Of a stretch of DNA of 64,000 nucleotides, positions 1-9,231 are shown piece after piece. The notes beneath the pieces are model-generated. The model was not told where the DNA came from. It made no database searches and saw only the letters and a program-made list of their open reading frames with translations. This stretch comes from Planctomycetales bacterium ZRK34 (GTDB lineage Bacteria; Planctomycetota; Phycisphaerae; Phycisphaerales; Zrk34). The first letter of the stretch is position 1, and each line of letters opens with the position of its first letter. A program made the position numbers and the translations under genes. The stretch spans positions 3,283,850 through 3,347,849 of the forward strand of contig CP050848.1 of assembly GCA_014873095.1 (NCBI GenBank), given 5' to 3'.

Positions 1-1305
1 GCTCGTTTTCAGCGACGGAGTAAACGGCACGCCGGTAGCATCACCGGTGAAGTGGCACAGTACCTTCTTTTGTACGTGCCGAGACTGTTGGATGAACTGC
101 CGCAGGCCAAAGCGGTGGTGCTCAAGCGCCCACGAGAGCAGGTGGCTCGGTCATACATGCGTTGGATTGAAAAAGCGTACCGTGACAAACGTGTCGATCA
201 TTGGCTTGAGGGCGCAACTGCTCAACCGCACCTGTGGGATTCCGCTTATCCGCGATTCGAGGCGGCAGATACATTTGAAGCGATCTGTAAATACTGGGAC
301 TGGTATTACGAGCATGTTGAAGCATTGGTTGACGCATATCCCCACCGTGTCAGGGTCTGGTCAACCGAGTCTGCGCTGAACGATCCACAAATCCAACAGC
401 AGGTGCTCGAATGGTTAGGTGTGCGCGAACCACAATGGCGGCGAGTATGGTCTTCAGCCACAACGCCAAAAATTGATGCGCATGTTAATGGTTCGCCATC
501 GTACACGTTTTGCATCAAGACATTTGAGCGTGAGCCGGCATTGTGGCGCTGCCTAACCTCCATTCGACGCTATGTTCCTCATGTGCCTGTGGTCATTTGC
601 GATGATAGCGCCAGGCCGTATGCGCCGAGGTTGGCTCATGAGTTTTCGGATCTATCGATCAAGGTGTTGACGCCGGGATTTGATGTGGGCCTCAGTCGAG
701 GTCGCAATCTAGCGGTTGAAGCAGTCGACACGGAATTCATCTGCCAGCTTGATGATGACAACTTCATTGTTGATGAGACGGATATTGATGGGATGCTTCG
801 GGTGTTGGTCGAGAACGGCTATGACATTGTCACGGGGCGTTTTCTTGAGTCTGATGGTTCTATCAAGGGGTGGGAGGCCCGGTTTCACATCATTGATACG
901 GTTTTCTATGCCCAGCCCAGTCCGCCGGAAAAGCCGATCTGGCCCACGAACATGGGTATGAATTTCCTTGTGGCTCGCAAGTCGACCCTGAAACAGTACC
1001 CATATTGTGAGCAGATCAAGATTGGACGAGAGCATGTGGATTTCTACCTGTCGGTCTTTCGGGCCGGTGGGCGTGTGGCATGTTACGCCCCTTCATTGGT
1101 CGGCCATTGCCATATGCGTTTGGGCCGCCAGTATGTATCCATGCGTCATGGGAGAGATAGCGACTTTGATGAAATATTCATGGATCGGCACGGGCTCTCG
1201 CACGCCATCATGCCCTTGGGGCATGTAATCTGCCATATGAAGAACTTCAAGCCATTGAGGCCCCAGAACGTAGCGCCGTCGACTTTTCAGCAGACCAAAG
1301 CATGA
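1..1305 (+). CDS. Sulfotransferase-like / glycosyltransferase fusion (5' partial)
   Basis: The reading frame is open to the left edge, so the gene is probably truncated at its 5' end; an internal GTG at 52 is possible but has no clear ribosome site. The first part resembles the C-terminal half of a sulfotransferase (VVLKRPREQVARSYMRW looks like the PAPS-binding region). From about residue 150 after the GTG it becomes a GT-A glycosyltransferase: TFCIKTFERE, a DDS, GLSRGRNL, QLDDDNF (metal-binding DxD type) and EHVDFYLSVF, an order like beta-1,4-GalNAc transferases. It would decorate a surface glycan. The next gene starts inside its stop (ATGA), so they are co-transcribed. The sulfotransferase part is the less certain call. 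Confidence 0.7.
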   Translation, partial: ARFQRRSKRHAGSITGEVAQYLLLYVPRLLDELPQAKAVVLKRPREQVARSYMRWIEKAYRDKRVDHWLEGATAQPHLWDSAYPRFEAADTFEAICKYWDWYYEHVEALVDAYPHRVRVWSTESALNDPQIQQQVLEWLGVREPQWRRVWSSATTPKIDAHVNGSPSYTFCIKTFEREPALWRCLTSIRRYVPHVPVVICDDSARPYAPRLAHEFSDLSIKVLTPGFDVGLSRGRNLAVEAVDTEFICQLDDDNFIVDETDIDGMLRVLVENGYDIVTGRFLESDGSIKGWEARFHIIDTVFYAQPSPPEKPIWPTNMGMNFLVARKSTLKQYPYCEQIKIGREHVDFYLSVFRAGGRVACYAPSLVGHCHMRLGRQYVSMRHGRDSDFDEIFMDRHGLSHAIMPLGHVICHMKNFKPLRPQNVAPSTFQQTKA

Positions 1306-2204
1306 GATATGCTCTTCTGAAATACAGTACCAGTAATCTGGGGGATCAGATTCAGTCTATCGCGGCGGCTCGATTCCTACCACGCGTTGATGAGTTGATC
1401 GATCGTGACCACCTGGACGAATATGGTAACGTTAAGTCGCTTGAGGCATCGCAATCCATGCTCATATGCAATGGCTGGTGGACTCATCGGCCAACGACTT
1501 GGCCGCCACCTCCCAGTATTCATCCATTGCTGATCTCCATGCACATTCATGAGGACGAAGAAGTTCTACGTCACTTCACCTCGCCGATGTTGCGACATTT
1601 TTACGAGAAGCATGGTCCTGTTGGCTGTCGGGATACGCGGACCCTGGAACTGCTCGAGAAGCAACGCATCCCCGCATATTTCTCCGGTTGTCTGTCACTA
1701 ACGCTCTCGAGGTGTGATGTCCCACGCAATGGGCGAGTGTTTTTCGTTGATGTGTTTGGACCCGATGCACAGGGACATGTACGCGCCTCAGCTGGAGACG
1801 CATGGTGGACGGCCATACCCGAATCCATTCGTCGCATGTCTACCCATGTGACGCATAGGATGGCCAAGGTATATAGTCACGCTGAACGACAGAAGCGAGC
1901 GAGGGCATTATTGGAGCTATATCGTAACGCACATCTAGTAATCACAGGGAGGCTTCATTGTGCATTGCCATGCGTTGCGATGGGTACTCCAGTTGTCATG
2001 GTAATTCCTGATGGCGGAATGACTCGATTGAGCGGAATGGAGCATTTGCTGACGGTTTGCACACGTAGCGACTTGATCTCCGGTCGACTGGACATTGACT
2101 GGACAACTCCACCAGAACCTTCAAGCTGCGAGGCAATCCGAAGCCTATTAGTGGAGAAGTGTGCGAGATTCATCCAAGCAGCGCCTGGGGAGACTCCGAT
2201 TTGA
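1302..2204 (+). CDS. Polysaccharide pyruvyl transferase-like protein
   Basis: A 300-aa protein. It starts MRYALLKYSTSNLGDQIQS, the N-terminal NxGDxxQ signature of the pyruvyl transferase superfamily, and carries GRLHCALPCVAMGTPVV near the C-terminus, the conserved GxxH segment of the CsaB/WcaK fold. Members add ketal-linked pyruvate to polysaccharide sugars or have related roles in glycan assembly. The ATG overlaps the stop of the upstream fusion gene by 4 nt, and the next gene appears to start within its own stop, so this is the second gene of a tightly coupled glycan operon. The acceptor sugar cannot be read from the sequence. Confidence 0.75.
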   Translation: MRYALLKYSTSNLGDQIQSIAAARFLPRVDELIDRDHLDEYGNVKSLEASQSMLICNGWWTHRPTTWPPPPSIHPLLISMHIHEDEEVLRHFTSPMLRHFYEKHGPVGCRDTRTLELLEKQRIPAYFSGCLSLTLSRCDVPRNGRVFFVDVFGPDAQGHVRASAGDAWWTAIPESIRRMSTHVTHRMAKVYSHAERQKRARALLELYRNAHLVITGRLHCALPCVAMGTPVVMVIPDGGMTRLSGMEHLLTVCTRSDLISGRLDIDWTTPPEPSSCEAIRSLLVEKCARFIQAAPGETPI

Positions 2205-3031
2205 TACACATTGCAATTGCCACTGATCAACGCTACTGGGGATATCTTCCAGGGTTGCTATGTTCTATCATGATCAACTCGACCGAGTACGTGAAGGCAC
2301 ACATTCTGGTACGCGATGTTCCCCAGGCTAAACAGTGGGCTGACATATTCTCCACCGAGGCACTACAGGTTGACATCATTGACTGCGGCAGCTTCTTGGC
2401 AGATGTCAAACTCTATCTGGCGAGCAACACAACCCGTTCGACAATGGATCGTCTGCTGCTGCCATCGGCATTGCCGGGTGTGGATCGGGTGATATATCTC
2501 GATATTGATACGTTGGTGCTTTCTGATCTGAAAGAGTTGTATTCTCAGGATACGGGACCTGTGGGGCTAAAGGCCAAGCGTTCCAAGAATCCACATGTTG
2601 CAACAATCGGCAACTCGCTTCGCGCCTGGGGTCATGACAATTGCGAACAGATACTGGATCACATCGACGGTAAGTGGCCGAGTTTCAATGCCGGTGTGAT
2701 GCTGATGGATTTAGAGTGTTTGCGCCAATGTGACTTCACTGCAAAAACCATGAGATATGTCCATGAGTTCGGCGTAAACGACCAGCATGCATGCGCCATC
2801 TATGCTGAAGGACGATGTGCTCCGCTTGCCCCGTCTTGGAATGTGTTCATCGGAAGTGACCATGATCGCACCACGCCTTGGCACATCCTTCATTGGGCCG
2901 GTTCCGTCAAGCCGTGGACGCCAACGGCGGCACTGCATGAGATGTGGCTAAGCTATCAGCCCAATCACGGAGTGAGTTGTCAGAACAGTCGAATGCCACG
3001 GGTAATAGAGACGCTTGATTCAATGAAATGA
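2201..3031 (+). CDS. GT8-family glycosyltransferase
   Basis: The protein begins IHIAIATDQRYWGYLPGLLCSI and contains RVIYLDIDTLVLSDL, the strand and DxD motif of GT8 (LgtC/glycogenin-like) enzymes that transfer a hexose from a nucleotide sugar. FNAGVMLMDLECLR and the late HILHWAGSVKPW also fit GT8 (HxxGxxKPW). The reading frame is open back to 2159, but homology seems to begin only at a TTG at 2201 that overlaps the upstream TGA as TTGA; I prefer that start, giving 276 aa. It lies between the pyruvyl transferase and another GT-A protein in the same operon. Confidence 0.8.
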   Translation: MIHIAIATDQRYWGYLPGLLCSIMINSTEYVKAHILVRDVPQAKQWADIFSTEALQVDIIDCGSFLADVKLYLASNTTRSTMDRLLLPSALPGVDRVIYLDIDTLVLSDLKELYSQDTGPVGLKAKRSKNPHVATIGNSLRAWGHDNCEQILDHIDGKWPSFNAGVMLMDLECLRQCDFTAKTMRYVHEFGVNDQHACAIYAEGRCAPLAPSWNVFIGSDHDRTTPWHILHWAGSVKPWTPTAALHEMWLSYQPNHGVSCQNSRMPRVIETLDSMK

Positions 3032-3055
3032 ACGCACATTTGTGAGGCCCATAAA

Positions 3056-3673
3056 ATGTATGTCGTGAGTTTCTATTCGGATGCTCCGGGTCGTGACGTG
3101 TACGCCGGTTACGCCCAGACGCTTGAACAGGATCTGCAAAGGCATCAGGACGTTTTTCGCATCGAGCGACTCCCGTACAGAGGCACTTGGCTTGCCACAT
3201 GCCACGCAAAGCCTTCTTTTCTGCTCGCGGCACTTGAGGAGCAACAACAACCGATTGTCTGGCTGGATGTCGACAGTCGACTACTAACGCCAATCCCTCT
3301 CATTGATCCCGATTCTTATGACATTGCTGCGCCCCAAGGTAGTAATCAGAACACTGGACTCATTACCATTTCGTTAGAGGTCGCGATGCTCTATATCAAC
3401 AATACAGATAATGCGAAGAGATTTCTACGAGAATGGCGTCGGCGTTGTGATACCTCCGATCTGCCAGTCACCGATCACTATCACTTTCTCCAAACTTGGG
3501 AGGTGCTGCGGCATACTGATATCAGATTGAAGGTACTCCCCAATTCATTCTGTTGCCAGAAGCCATGTGAAGAGACCGTTGTGCAATTGCAACGATCGCG
3601 ATGTCTGTCGAGAAAGGTAGAGTTGGCAAGGGTCATGGAATTTCATCACAAAAGTAGAATGCAGGATTCATGA
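3056..3673 (+). CDS. Putative nucleotide-diphospho-sugar transferase (GT77-like)
   Basis: A 205-aa protein with YVVSFYSDAPGRD at the start, LATCHAKPSFLLAAL, and IVWLDVDSRLL, which is a DxD motif after a hydrophobic strand as in GT-A transferases of the GT77 or related nucleotide-diphospho-sugar transferase type. It is shorter than most of those enzymes. It lies 24 nt downstream of the GT8 gene in the same direction and probably shares its transcript. Donor and acceptor are unknown. Confidence 0.6.
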   Translation: MYVVSFYSDAPGRDVYAGYAQTLEQDLQRHQDVFRIERLPYRGTWLATCHAKPSFLLAALEEQQQPIVWLDVDSRLLTPIPLIDPDSYDIAAPQGSNQNTGLITISLEVAMLYINNTDNAKRFLREWRRRCDTSDLPVTDHYHFLQTWEVLRHTDIRLKVLPNSFCCQKPCEETVVQLQRSRCLSRKVELARVMEFHHKSRMQDS

Positions 3674-3750
3674 CCGAGTAAGAACTCGGCAGCAAGTATT
3701 ATGGCACTCTCTCATAGTTGTCATCTGGTTACAATAGATGGACGTTACGC

Positions 3751-4416
3751 ATGTCAAAGATAATGGTCATATCGCATGGTGATGGCAGCACGATGGCTTA
3801 CCGTGATATCGTGTTCGCGAATCACCGCAGATACTGCCAGCGACACGGCTATCAATTGATCCACGATACGAGCAGGCCTAAGCCAGGTCGAACAGGATAT
3901 TGGACGAAAATTCATCTGATTCAACAGCATCTACACATGGTCGATTGGCTCATGTGGATTGATTGTGACGCGATGTTCATGAATCACGATGTCAAGCTAG
4001 AAACAATATTGCTTGATGAACATCGCGATATGATCTTAAGTCGGTCTCCGGACGTTCCCAGGGCTGCCTGGATCAATACTGGTGTCTTTTTTATTCGTGA
4101 TACGCTGTGGGTGCGACATTTCTTGGATGTTGTATGGACAAAGGGCGAAGTGTTGAAAGAAGAGTACGATATTGATCGGTGGGGGTGTTATTGTAGAGGA
4201 GAGCAATCGACGATGATCTACTTTCTTCAGACAATGTTCTTAGATGACATCGATAAACATGTACGTATTTATCCTAGCCATGTATTCAACGCGCGAGAGT
4301 ACACAGGGGGCCGTAGCTTCATCGTGCATTTTCCAGGGGCGAACAAGGCGCAGCGGATCGCGTCGTATTTGTCGCGTGCGCCTTCGCAAGTTCGTTATCG
4401 TAAGATGGTTCGGTAG
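3751..4416 (+). CDS. GT34-like galactosyl/mannosyl transferase (GMA12/MNN10 type)
   Basis: A 221-aa protein from an ATG at 3751; the frame is open to 3718 but homology begins at MSKIMVISHGDG. Visible GT34 features are FANHRRYCQRHGY, the repeated aromatic WTKIHLIQQHL, MWIDCDAMFM (metal-binding DxD) and WINTGVFFIRD. Eukaryotic GT34 enzymes are alpha-galactosyl/mannosyl/xylosyl transferases; bacterial members appear in surface-polysaccharide clusters such as this one. About 80 nt separate it from the preceding transferase, so it could have its own promoter, although I see no convincing one. Confidence 0.7.
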   Translation: MSKIMVISHGDGSTMAYRDIVFANHRRYCQRHGYQLIHDTSRPKPGRTGYWTKIHLIQQHLHMVDWLMWIDCDAMFMNHDVKLETILLDEHRDMILSRSPDVPRAAWINTGVFFIRDTLWVRHFLDVVWTKGEVLKEEYDIDRWGCYCRGEQSTMIYFLQTMFLDDIDKHVRIYPSHVFNAREYTGGRSFIVHFPGANKAQRIASYLSRAPSQVRYRKMVR

Positions 4417-4488
4417 GTCGGGAATGCCCACTAGGTGGAAATGTGAATGGCATATTGCACCGATGACAGTAAATGAGACATCATAAGT

Positions 4489-5481
4489 ATGAGATTATAC
4501 CAGGGAATTCGGAAGCCAAAACAGGAGCAGGTGGTCGTCGCATCAGGAGTGCATGCAGACAATACGCAGGAGTCGGAGTATTTGTATGAAAGTGCCATTT
4601 CAGAGTTAAAGGCTTCGCCAGACAACGGAGTGAATCGACCTGTCTTGGCCAAGGCGAAGTTGGCGCCAACCACGGTACATCGACTGCCCATCGACGGGTA
4701 TAACCATTCTTGCTGTCATCTTCCAGATGGCGATATGCTATTTGCCTCTCAGGCGGAATGGCAACCGAGCAATGTCGTGACTTTCGTCCGTACCGATGGC
4801 AATTATGACGTGCGGTGGAAGCGCCCTATCCGATTAGATCGCGATCGGTGCCATGATCCTCGATTGTTTTGGGCTGAAGGGGAACTGCGGTGTGTGTTAC
4901 CTTATCGGCACGCACCTAAGGGATTCCGCCTGTTGTTGTGCACCATCGATGTTTCGGACAATGCGATAAAGGTCATCTCGCCTAGTACGCTTCCCGGTCT
5001 TAAATACAGTGAGAAGAATTGGATATTCTACGGTGATTACATTTTCTATGACTTCGATGCGGGAATCATCCTCGATCGGCAGTGTCGAATGGCCTATGCC
5101 GGTGACGCCCATTTGGGTTTGGGACTTCGTGGCGGTACGAATGTCCTAGGTATGGACGAATGGTTGATTTGTATCTGTCACAGTTACTATTTACACAAGT
5201 CATTCCGAATCTATGGAGCGTACTTGGTCTGGATGGACGTACAATTTCCGTATCGCCGTCGTGGTATAATAGAGATAGAAGGCGAATCGATATTACGAGT
5301 GGTACCTAAAAGCAATCCCACGTCGTGGGTGGTGAATAACGTTGGAACTGTTATCTTTCCCATGAGTTTCTACGATCGTGATGACTGCCTGGAAATGGTG
5401 TGTGGTGTGAATGACTCAGGTAGCGCGGTGTGTATGTTCTCAAAACGCGAGATACGTCAACTCATCGCGGCCAACAGTTGA
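4489..5481 (+). CDS. Hypothetical protein, possible five-bladed beta-propeller
   Basis: A 330-aa protein I do not recognise with confidence. After a variable first 60 residues it has NHSCCHLPDGDMLFASQAEW, then CHDPRLFWAEGELRCVLPYR and later WVVNNVGTVIF. The DPRLFW motif, with an acidic residue and Arg at the start of a blade, resembles GH43/GH130-type five-bladed propellers, but the catalytic set cannot be assigned. It is last in the run of glycan genes and converges with a second pyruvyl transferase. It could act on or bind the same polysaccharide. Confidence 0.5.
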   Translation: MRLYQGIRKPKQEQVVVASGVHADNTQESEYLYESAISELKASPDNGVNRPVLAKAKLAPTTVHRLPIDGYNHSCCHLPDGDMLFASQAEWQPSNVVTFVRTDGNYDVRWKRPIRLDRDRCHDPRLFWAEGELRCVLPYRHAPKGFRLLLCTIDVSDNAIKVISPSTLPGLKYSEKNWIFYGDYIFYDFDAGIILDRQCRMAYAGDAHLGLGLRGGTNVLGMDEWLICICHSYYLHKSFRIYGAYLVWMDVQFPYRRRGIIEIEGESILRVVPKSNPTSWVVNNVGTVIFPMSFYDRDDCLEMVCGVNDSGSAVCMFSKREIRQLIAANS

Positions 5482-5554
5482 GAAGCTTGCACGCGCGGGT
5501 ATGTAGGCGATGTGCCATTATTATTCGATCGCGCATGAGGTGTGTATTGTCATC

Positions 5555-6493
5555 TCACGATAGTGCGGAAGGATTTCGGATACCACGATAATGGCGTGGA
5601 TGCTTTGGTTGAGTATGGGGTACACTGCCAAGCCCTGGCTGGTACATGCCGCTGCCAGTGCCTGGAGGAACAGCGATGTGGCTGATTCGTTGGTCGATGT
5701 GGTTCAGGGAGAATGATGCGAGCAGATTATCTCTCATTTGCCTCAGATCCGGGACCGGTGGTGGTTCGGCTGTCATTGCGTCATCAAGTGATGCAACAGG
5801 GTTAACTGTTCGGCCGGTTGATTCATAATAGTCGTCATATTTTAGCCGCTTTTCCATCCGTGACGTCAACCAGACTGTGGGTATTCCAAAAGCTTCTGCA
5901 ATGATGATGCCGTGCAACGAACTGGAGACGATCTTTGAGCATTCAAGAATACGGGCCAAAACGATTTGCCAGTCAGATTCGACGTCAATCAAATTGATGT
6001 CTTGGTAGTATGGCTTGTCACCAAAATGGAGCACGATTCCAGTGCTACCGTTGGGATCGTGGGTGCCAGGGTGAAGGATGGGCATCAGTATTGCCGGGTC
6101 GCCGTAGATGGGCGGACAATCCACTCCTTGCGATCTCAGATAATCCCTAGTCAATGGGCCTCTAACAGCAAGTACTTTTGTTTTAGGTGCTGGTCGTTGA
6201 AGAAAATTGTGATGTATGCCTGAGCCCCAGATAACATCATCTTGATTGGCAAATTGTATGATTGACCCGATTGCCAGAAGCTTGGGCCCTTTATTTGTCC
6301 AATGCGTATGCTGGCTTGAGATTCTTCCAACTACCTCTGGAGCAAGACTGTCGCCAAAATTATCACGATCTCGCCACCAGTACAGTGGGATGGAAGCTCC
6401 ATTGTGTTGATATGTGCTAGGAGAAAGTGGACTATGGTTGCTTGCGGACATTGTATTACATACCACTGAATGATATTCTTCTTTTTGGGGCAT
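5555..6493 (-). CDS. Polysaccharide pyruvyl transferase-like protein
   Basis: A 312-aa protein on the opposite strand to the other glycan genes. It has DNFGDSLAPEVVGRIS (NxGD), LLAIGSIIQFANQDDVIWGSG, VRGPLTRDYLRSQGV, YGDPAILMP and VSSSLHGIIIAEAFGIPTVW, the complete ordered motif set of the pyruvyl transferase superfamily, and is a better match than the protein at 1302-2204. The start may be the ATG at 6493 or the one at 6451; the residues between look unconserved. It converges with the hypothetical at 4489-5481 and has its own long upstream region. Confidence 0.8.
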   Translation of the reverse strand: MPQKEEYHSVVCNTMSASNHSPLSPSTYQHNGASIPLYWWRDRDNFGDSLAPEVVGRISSQHTHWTNKGPKLLAIGSIIQFANQDDVIWGSGIHHNFLQRPAPKTKVLAVRGPLTRDYLRSQGVDCPPIYGDPAILMPILHPGTHDPNGSTGIVLHFGDKPYYQDINLIDVESDWQIVLARILECSKIVSSSLHGIIIAEAFGIPTVWLTSRMEKRLKYDDYYESTGRTVNPVASLDDAMTAEPPPVPDLRQMRDNLLASFSLNHIDQRISHIAVPPGTGSGMYQPGLGSVPHTQPKHPRHYRGIRNPSALS

Positions 6494-7154
6494 CTTGCAT
6501 TGGATAAGTGCTCATTGTACCCAATGTTTTCCTGTTCAAGGCCGGTTTCAACTATTTTCTCAGAACTAACGTGCGGAGAAACAATTTTTAGTCTGTTGAT
6601 TCGTCGCACAATTTATTGTTTGTTATGGGCTGTGATTTCAGTCGAATCGTCTTAGGGAAGTTCGAGTCGTTCAGGTTGCGTCGCGAGTCAAGCCATCTGT
6701 TAACCCGCGGACTGATTCTAATGTGAATACTCCCAACCAGACAGCAAGCAGCCGCACATATTCACGAGTGGGGGACAGGAACTGCCTGATGGTGACGATT
6801 CAGATAGATTAAGCTTGTCGCGAATCTTAAAAGATATATTCTAATCTATACTATCACTACAGTTGCGAGCATGTCGCAAATGTCGGGGTTCTTCTGCCGT
6901 ATGTTATTGATTCTGGCCTAATTGGTGTGGGATGAGTTGGTCTAGCAGATCGAGTGTCGCAAAGTTAAGAGCGCGATTCTGCGTAGTCGCCTTCTGAGAA
7001 ACTCGCCAAGTAACTAGTATGATATTTCCTCCGTGGTGTGGAGTGGCCGGACAAGGTTGAACGGTCCGTTTTCATAGTGGGCGGTTGTTGCGACTACTTA
7101 TGTGTGGTTGATTATTTGATCTTCCGAGTTGATAGCTCGGGTCATGAAGAGATA
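6494..7154. other. Long intergenic region without a recognisable gene
   Basis: About 660 bases between divergent genes. Short frames are present, but none has a convincing ribosome site or protein-like composition. AT-rich stretches around 6820-6860 (TATATTCTAATCTATACT) look promoter-like. One copy of the 10-mer CTGTTAACCC lies at 6697-6706. The region probably holds the promoter of the minus-strand pyruvyl transferase and sequence ahead of the 7281 gene. Confidence 0.4.
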
Positions 7155-7180
7155 TCCTGATTAATATCGATTAATCAGGA
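7155..7180. promoter_or_regulatory. Perfect 11-bp inverted repeat, possible operator
   Basis: TCCTGATTAAT, four bases (ATCG), then ATTAATCAGGA: a perfect dyad of 11-bp arms about 100 bases upstream of the ATG at 7281. It is AT-rich and has no T-run after it, so a dimeric regulator site is more likely than a terminator. The regulator is unknown. Confidence 0.5.
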
Positions 7181-7280
7181 CACATGATTGTTGTCGTATC
7201 TTTATTTCAGCGCTAAACTACCATCAGATCAATTCCATCGGGGGTTGACGAATACAATCTACAACGATAGGGGGCGGTTT

Positions 7281-9203
7281 ATGCTTGCATCGACCTCGGT
7301 CGAACTCGCGCTGGGCATTGCCAATGCAGCTGTGAAGCTGGGGTTGCGTGTCGACCAGATACAGACCCAACATCTGATCGGTGGGCCGTTGCCGTACAAA
7401 TTACCACCGACGCCGCCGGCTTATGGCGAGCTTGTTGACGACATGATTAGTTATTTCAATAGCGGCGCCGGCCAAGCTCTGCTAGCGGATGACGACAAGC
7501 TCAACAAAATCTGGGAGCGGTATTTACAGACAAATGGTGGTTCGGATGAAGTCCGATACGCTGAGCTGCTTGTCGAGCGTTGGGTTGTTATCGCGGGGCA
7601 AACCATCCCGCCGATTGGTGCCGACAAGATGCCTCCCGTAGATCCCGGTCGGGTGCAGGCTTTTGAGTACTACATCGTCAGTGCGGCCAAACCCGGCCAT
7701 CAGCGATCCGCTCTGATTGACATTGCACTGGCCACGGCCGACGTTGCCCTTGAGTTTGTTAGCTCTAACCCAGCGATCATCACCAAGGACCCTGCTGTCC
7801 AGAAAGCCATCCGGTCCTTCTTGACATACTTTACCAAAGGCGACCTAGAAAAGCTCAGCTACCGTCAACTCTTCGAACGCACACTAAGTAGCGTCATTCG
7901 AACTGCGATCGACAATCGCGAACTTGTCGAGAATGTTGATGGCCTGAATCTCTTCCTTGAGGCACTCGCCGAGGCACAGAATAAAGACGCTGACTTTGTC
8001 GCAGGTCTAGTCGCAGGCAAGAACTTCGACAAGCTATTGCAGTCGGTAGTTCAGACCCTCGGTGAAAATGCTGGTCAATTCACTAATGACATACAACTTG
8101 CTGACATGCTGGGGCGGATTCTCCAGGATATTGCCTCGGATGATGTATTCAAGAAAATTCTAGGTCGCGATGAAGATGCGATTGCCCTGGTTGTGCAGGT
8201 TGCGATCGGCCATGTCGCTACACATCCGATCCTCCTGGAGAAGGTCGCTCGCGAAGAAGTCTGGCATACCGTGGTGCAGCAGGTGCTTGCCGAAATCGGC
8301 AAGTCGGCCAAGAAACGCAAACTTTTTGCCAATGAGGCATTGGGGTCGCTGGTCAGCGCCGCACTTAAGGGCGTAGCGATCAACAAAGGTTTAGTCGAGG
8401 GAGACTTTGTCAAACGTTTCGTCGCATCCTTTGCTTCCGGGCTCGGTGCTACGGAATTGAAAGATCTGCTTGGCGAGAAGAACCTGCCTATCATCGCCGC
8501 GGCTGCACTCAATGCCGCAGCCAAACATACCGATTTACTGATCAAGGGTGATGAGTTGCTCGCTACAGTGCTTTCGGCGGTCATGACAGAAGGCACCAAG
8601 GGCTTTGGTAACGGTTTTACGCGCGATTATGCCATCGATCTGGCCGTGGTCGCGATTGACGCGGTTGGCAAGAATGCCTCCGCGATTGATCTGCCCAAGC
8701 CATTCGGGAAGATCGTTGCTACGGTGCTGAATGAATTGTCACGCGACGAGCTGCGTGAGCACCTGGTAGCCGGTGACGTGTTGTCGATATTCACTAACGT
8801 ACTACAGATCGTCGCGGCCAACCCGGGTTTGTGGAAGGAGTTCGTTGGCGGTGAACTTCCTAAAGCGGTATTGGGCAGCATCGCCGAGGTGATCGCCGAC
8901 GATCCGACTAAGTTGCTTCGGGGCCCGGTGCTCGCTTCGTTGATCATCGAAGTGCTCGACGCCGTCACGCTGCGGGCCCAAGCATATGCGAGGGTGGAAT
9001 CGGGCAAGAACCCCGAGTTGACCAAGCTACTTCAGGAGACGCTGAAGCGACTGAAGAACGAAATAGGCCTCAAGGTTGGAGCAAGCAACATCGTGACCGT
9101 CATCGTCTCGCTGGTTTTGGATTGGGGTAAGGATAAGTTTACCGTCGACGCTGATGATCCATCGTTCAAATCACGAGTTGGCGAAGCGCTACTCGCAGCC
9201 TAA
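7281..9203 (+). CDS. Large alpha-helical protein of unknown function
   Basis: A 640-aa protein from the ATG at 7281, which has AGGGGGCGG just upstream; the frame is open to a TTG at 7188, but that extension looks non-coding. The sequence is almost entirely amphipathic helices rich in Ala, Leu, Asp and Lys, with loosely repeated segments such as ADMLGRILQDIASDD and VADDPTKLL-like units about every 40-60 residues, suggesting a helical solenoid. No signal peptide, membrane segment or catalytic motif is seen. A lipoprotein gene follows 28 nt later and is probably co-transcribed, so the two may act together at the envelope. I do not recognise the family. Confidence 0.75.
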   Translation: MLASTSVELALGIANAAVKLGLRVDQIQTQHLIGGPLPYKLPPTPPAYGELVDDMISYFNSGAGQALLADDDKLNKIWERYLQTNGGSDEVRYAELLVERWVVIAGQTIPPIGADKMPPVDPGRVQAFEYYIVSAAKPGHQRSALIDIALATADVALEFVSSNPAIITKDPAVQKAIRSFLTYFTKGDLEKLSYRQLFERTLSSVIRTAIDNRELVENVDGLNLFLEALAEAQNKDADFVAGLVAGKNFDKLLQSVVQTLGENAGQFTNDIQLADMLGRILQDIASDDVFKKILGRDEDAIALVVQVAIGHVATHPILLEKVAREEVWHTVVQQVLAEIGKSAKKRKLFANEALGSLVSAALKGVAINKGLVEGDFVKRFVASFASGLGATELKDLLGEKNLPIIAAAALNAAAKHTDLLIKGDELLATVLSAVMTEGTKGFGNGFTRDYAIDLAVVAIDAVGKNASAIDLPKPFGKIVATVLNELSRDELREHLVAGDVLSIFTNVLQIVAANPGLWKEFVGGELPKAVLGSIAEVIADDPTKLLRGPVLASLIIEVLDAVTLRAQAYARVESGKNPELTKLLQETLKRLKNEIGLKVGASNIVTVIVSLVLDWGKDKFTVDADDPSFKSRVGEALLAA

Positions 9204-9231
9204 TCGAACTACAGCTTCAAAGGAAAACGCC

